Assembly (NCBI RefSeq): GCF_027213785.1
Contig: NZ_JAPWGO010000014.1
Span: 1 to 64,000, forward strand
DNA from: Limimaricola sp. G21655-S1
Lineage (GTDB): Bacteria > Pseudomonadota > Alphaproteobacteria > Rhodobacterales > Rhodobacteraceae
Reading direction: 5' to 3'
DNA length: 64,000 bases
Made by a program: the position numbers and the translations under genes. Shown here one piece after another: positions 63,694 through 64,000 of the stretch (its first letter is position 1; each line of letters begins with the position of its first letter). The notes under the pieces were generated by a model. That model did no database searches. It had not been told where the DNA came from and worked only from the letters and a program-made list of their open reading frames with translations.

Positions 63694-64000
63694 ATGCCCC
63701 GCATCGATATCGCGCGCGCCGACCTGGCCGAACTGATCGCCTGTCCGCAATGCGACGCGCTCTATCGTGCGAAGATGCCCGCGCATGGCGAGCGTGCAGT
63801 CTGCGCGCGCTGCCACACGGTGCTGATCGCGCCCCGCAAACGGGCCGGCATGATCATCATCGCGCTTTCCGGCGCCTCGCTGGTGCTGGTGCTGGGCGCG
63901 GTCTGGTTTCCCTTTCTCAAGATCAGCCGGCAGGGCTTCGTCAACGAGGCGACGCTCCTCGATGCGGCGCTGAGCTTCACGGGCGGGCCGCTCCTGGTGC
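63694..64000 (+). CDS. Paraquat-inducible protein A-like membrane protein, N-terminal part
   Basis: 102 codons before the right edge; the gene continues. It starts MPRIDIARADLAELIACPQCDALYR, with a zinc-ribbon pair CPQC (about 17-20) and CARC (about 38-41). A first membrane helix follows (about 53-75), then VWFPFLKISRQG and the start of a long loop. This is the PqiA/YebS pattern; PqiA works with MCE proteins (PqiB) in lipid transport across the envelope. Only the N-terminus is visible. Confidence 0.8.
   Translation, partial: MPRIDIARADLAELIACPQCDALYRAKMPAHGERAVCARCHTVLIAPRKRAGMIIIALSGASLVLVLGAVWFPFLKISRQGFVNEATLLDAALSFTGGPLLV

Overview
The window is about 64 kb of GC-rich DNA from an alphaproteobacterium, almost certainly a member of the Rhodobacterales (Rhodobacteraceae/Paracoccaceae). 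The evidence is the 14-subunit complex I operon interleaved with DUF5333, DUF5337 and other small genes typical of that order, a NuoE with a long acidic tail, the tatABC/surE/pcm/nlpD neighbourhood, a Rhodobacter-type sorbitol/mannitol (smo/mtlK) operon and a CtrA-type TTAA-N7-TTAA box. I see no tRNA, rRNA, CRISPR array, insertion sequence, integrase or phage gene. Most of the window is chromosomal core.

Layout. 1-2031: the start of glmU (leftward), a Gph-type phosphatase, a 9-bp tandem repeat, creA and a DUF1622 membrane protein. 2156-23631: one unbroken rightward run, nuoA-B-C-D-[lipoprotein]-E-[H3TH protein]-[DUF5337]-F-[2-TM protein]-[DUF5333]-G-[lipoprotein]-H-I-[carboxymuconolactone decarboxylase-like]-J-K-L-M-N, followed by birA, coaX and RNase J. 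Together these encode NADH:quinone oxidoreductase, its order-specific companions, biotin ligase, type III pantothenate kinase and an RNA-decay nuclease. 23722-33652: mixed genes: GNAT acetyltransferase, secreted protein, DEAD-box helicase, OsmC, RF3 (prfC), a striking glycine-rich repeat lipoprotein, a Hint-domain protein, an SDR lacking its catalytic residues, an orphan FbpC-like ATPase and a WYL regulator.

33825-42365: tatABC with a coupled DUF815 ATPase, the leftward surE-pcm-nlpD group, an SDR, a VOC-fold protein, a 120-bp stretch made almost only of G and C, and purF. 42659-51347: a cyanide-insensitive-type cytochrome bd oxidase (cydA, cydB and a 31-residue DUF2474 subunit), then leftward genes for CvpA, RadA, a coiled-coil membrane protein, alanine racemase, a ClpP-fold periplasmic protein and a large membrane protein.

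51557-59744: a polyol catabolic locus. smoE-F-G-K import sorbitol/mannitol, smoS and mtlK oxidise the polyols to ketoses, and a SorC-family regulator plus a HAD phosphatase are encoded convergently at its end. A candidate promoter/operator with GGCAA/TTGCC half-sites precedes smoE, and hairpins after smoE and smoF may set transporter stoichiometry. 59908-64000: a single-chain 5-oxoprolinase/hydantoinase and the start of a PqiA-like protein.

The most unusual items are the complex I companion genes (especially a membrane-tethered H3TH domain and overlapping hairpins before nuoG), the glycine-rich repeat lipoprotein, the near-pure GC block before purF, and the CtrA-boxed pair of envelope genes at 49300-51347.
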